From Streptococcus parasanguinis (lineage in GTDB: Bacteria; Bacillota; Bacilli; Lactobacillales; Streptococcaceae), in assembly GCA_018365265.1 (NCBI GenBank), contig JAGZKI010000001.1:1-64000 (forward strand): a stretch of DNA of 64,000 nt, given 5' to 3'. The notes under the pieces are model-generated. The model was not told the DNA's origin. It saw only the letters and a program-made list of their open reading frames with translations, and did no database searches. Position 1 is the first letter of the stretch. Each line of letters opens with the position of its first letter. The position numbers and the translations under genes were made by a program. Below are positions 62,926 through 64,000 of this stretch, piece by piece.

Positions 62926-64000
62926 TATTTATTCAACTCTTCTAGTTTTTGTGTTTGATCATACAAGACCAAAGCATCGACCACTTCATCTAATTTACCA
63001 GATAAGATAGTATCCAGTTTTTGAAGGGTCAAGCCAATCCGGTGATCAGTCACACGGTTTTGAGGGAAGTTATAAGTCCGGATCCGCTCTGAACGGTCAC
63101 CAGTACCGATAGTTGACTTCCGCTCTGCGTCTTGCTCGTCTTGGGCAATCTGAGCGAAGTGGTCAGCCACACGCGCACGAATGATCTTCATGGCTTTTTC
63201 ACGGTTCTTTTGTTGCGTCCGTTCTTCCTGCATCTCTACCTTGATATTGGTTGGCAAGTGGACGATACGAACGGCTGTTGCAACCTTGTTGACGTTTTGT
63301 CCACCCGCACCAGATGCGTGGTAGATGTCAATCCGAAGGTCTTTTGGATCAATGTCGTACTCGACTTCTTCGATTTCTGGCATGACCAGAACGGTTGCTG
63401 TAGAGGTATGGACACGACCTTGGCTTTCTGTCACAGGAACCCGTTGCACACGGTGGGCACCAGATTCATACTTGAGTTTTGAATAAACAGATTGACCAGA
63501 GACCATGGCTACGACTTCTTTGATCCCACCAACGCCATTGTAGGAAGCTTCCATGACTTCAAAGCGCCAGCCTTGGCTTTCCGCGTATTTTTGGTACATT
63601 TGTAAGAGGTCGCCAGCAAACAATTGGGCTTCGTCTCCTCCAGCTGCTCCACGGATTTCCAAGATAATGTTCTTGTCATCGTTTGGATCTTTTGGAAGAA
63701 GTAAGATCTTCAGTTTTTCTTCGTACTCTTCTTTTTCAGCCTTAGCATCTTTTAGCTCTTGCTTGGCCATTTCTTCCAAGTCCGCATCGCCGCCGGCTTC
63801 CTTAATCATTTCCTCAGCATCGACAATGTTTTGAAGGACTTGCTTGTACTCTCGGTAGGCTGTTACAGTGTCACGAGTGGAAGCCTCTTCTTTTGAAAGC
63901 TCCATAAAGCGTTTGGTATCAGAGACCACATCTGGGTCACTCAATAATTCCCCTAACTCTTCATAACGGTCTTCTACAGCTTGTAGTTGATCATAGATAT
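62925..64000 (-). CDS. prfA: Peptide chain release factor 1 (5' end outside the window)
   Basis: Release factor 1 reads UAA and UAG. The GGQ loop is visible in [15 protein letters not shown], and the anticodon-like PxT tripeptide lies in the family position of the central domain. The frame is open to the window edge, where it reads [19 protein letters not shown]. The expected Met-Asn lies about four bases beyond position 64000, so 357 codons are present. An internal Met at 63944 is not the true start. Confidence 0.96.
   Translation of the reverse strand, partial: IYDQLQAVEDRYEELGELLSDPDVVSDTKRFMELSKEEASTRDTVTAYREYKQVLQNIVDAEEMIKEAGGDADLEEMAKQELKDAKAEKEEYEEKLKILLLPKDPNDDKNIILEIRGAAGGDEAQLFAGDLLQMYQKYAESQGWRFEVMEASYNGVGGIKEVVAMVSGQSVYSKLKYESGAHRVQRVPVTESQGRVHTSTATVLVMPEIEEVEYDIDPKDLRIDIYHASGAGGQNVNKVATAVRIVHLPTNIKVEMQEERTQQKNREKAMKIIRARVADHFAQIAQDEQDAERKSTIGTGDRSERIRTYNFPQNRVTDHRIGLTLQKLDTILSGKLDEVVDALVLYDQTQKLEELNK

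Noticed and set aside
1..64000. tRNA, rRNA, CRISPR arrays, prophage or intact insertion sequences
   Set aside because: No CCA-ended cloverleaf, rRNA core sequence, regularly spaced direct repeats, or transposase or phage structural genes were recognised.

Overview
The window looks like the replication-terminus region of a viridans-group Streptococcus. The closest fit is the mitis/sanguinis/parasanguinis side of the genus, but the species is inferred from remembered protein similarity and gene content. Supporting signs are moderate-to-low GC, strong AGGAGG-type ribosome sites, extended -10 promoters, XerS (the single streptococcal recombinase) beside a difSL-like site, an AcoABCL-type pyruvate/acetoin dehydrogenase with its lipoyl domain on E3, DprA with a ComX-type cin-box, a CiaR-type promoter and the prfA-prmC-tsaC-glyA block. 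I saw no rRNA, tRNA, CRISPR array, intact insertion sequence or prophage.

Layout. From 0 to 37.8 kb every gene is on the + strand: a heterodimeric ABC exporter; a YSIRK-type secreted beta-helix protein; acetyltransferase, cardiolipin synthase and AlkD-like genes; a structured small RNA; a DUF3137/LemA pair; asd-dapA; an ATP-cone protein; an FHA/ABCG-type transporter with a zinc-ribbon membrane protein; rbgA-rnhB-ROK kinase-dprA-topA-trmFO; two esterases plus an ATP-grasp enzyme; acoABCL-lplA; and an orphan lactococcin-972-type ABC system. At 37.9-39.1 kb lie xerS and the dif site, and gene orientation flips there. From 38 to 64 kb nearly all genes are on the - strand: a CE7 esterase, a DUF915 hydrolase, ylxM-ffh, a five-gene cluster (glycosyltransferase, NAD epimerase, MBL hydrolase, CapK-like adenylating enzyme, KASIII), a GntR regulator, an AT-rich agmatine deiminase island downstream of guaA, and the conserved DUF1002 / lysozyme-like / NdpA / glyA / tsaC / prmC / prfA block. 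Only guaA and aguR run against the trend.

How genes work together. asd and dapA start lysine/diaminopimelate synthesis. AcoA/B/C/L oxidise a 2-oxoacid, and LplA attaches the lipoate they need. AguB/D/A under AguR exchange agmatine for putrescine and make carbamoyl phosphate, but no carbamate kinase gene is present here. PrfA and PrmC form a release-factor modification unit, and YlxM and Ffh belong to the signal recognition pathway.

Most interesting observations: the five-gene KASIII/adenylation/MBL/epimerase/glycosyltransferase cluster, an uncharacterised small-molecule pathway candidate whose part list recalls pqs or ole systems; tandem structured repeats with compensatory changes between acoB and acoC; three TTACATAA-N6-TTATGTAA palindromes that each abut a stop codon; a 100-bp dispersed repeat present twice in inverted orientation; the dif/xerS promoter overlap; and a structured small RNA followed by a two-gene insertion bounded by near-identical terminators.
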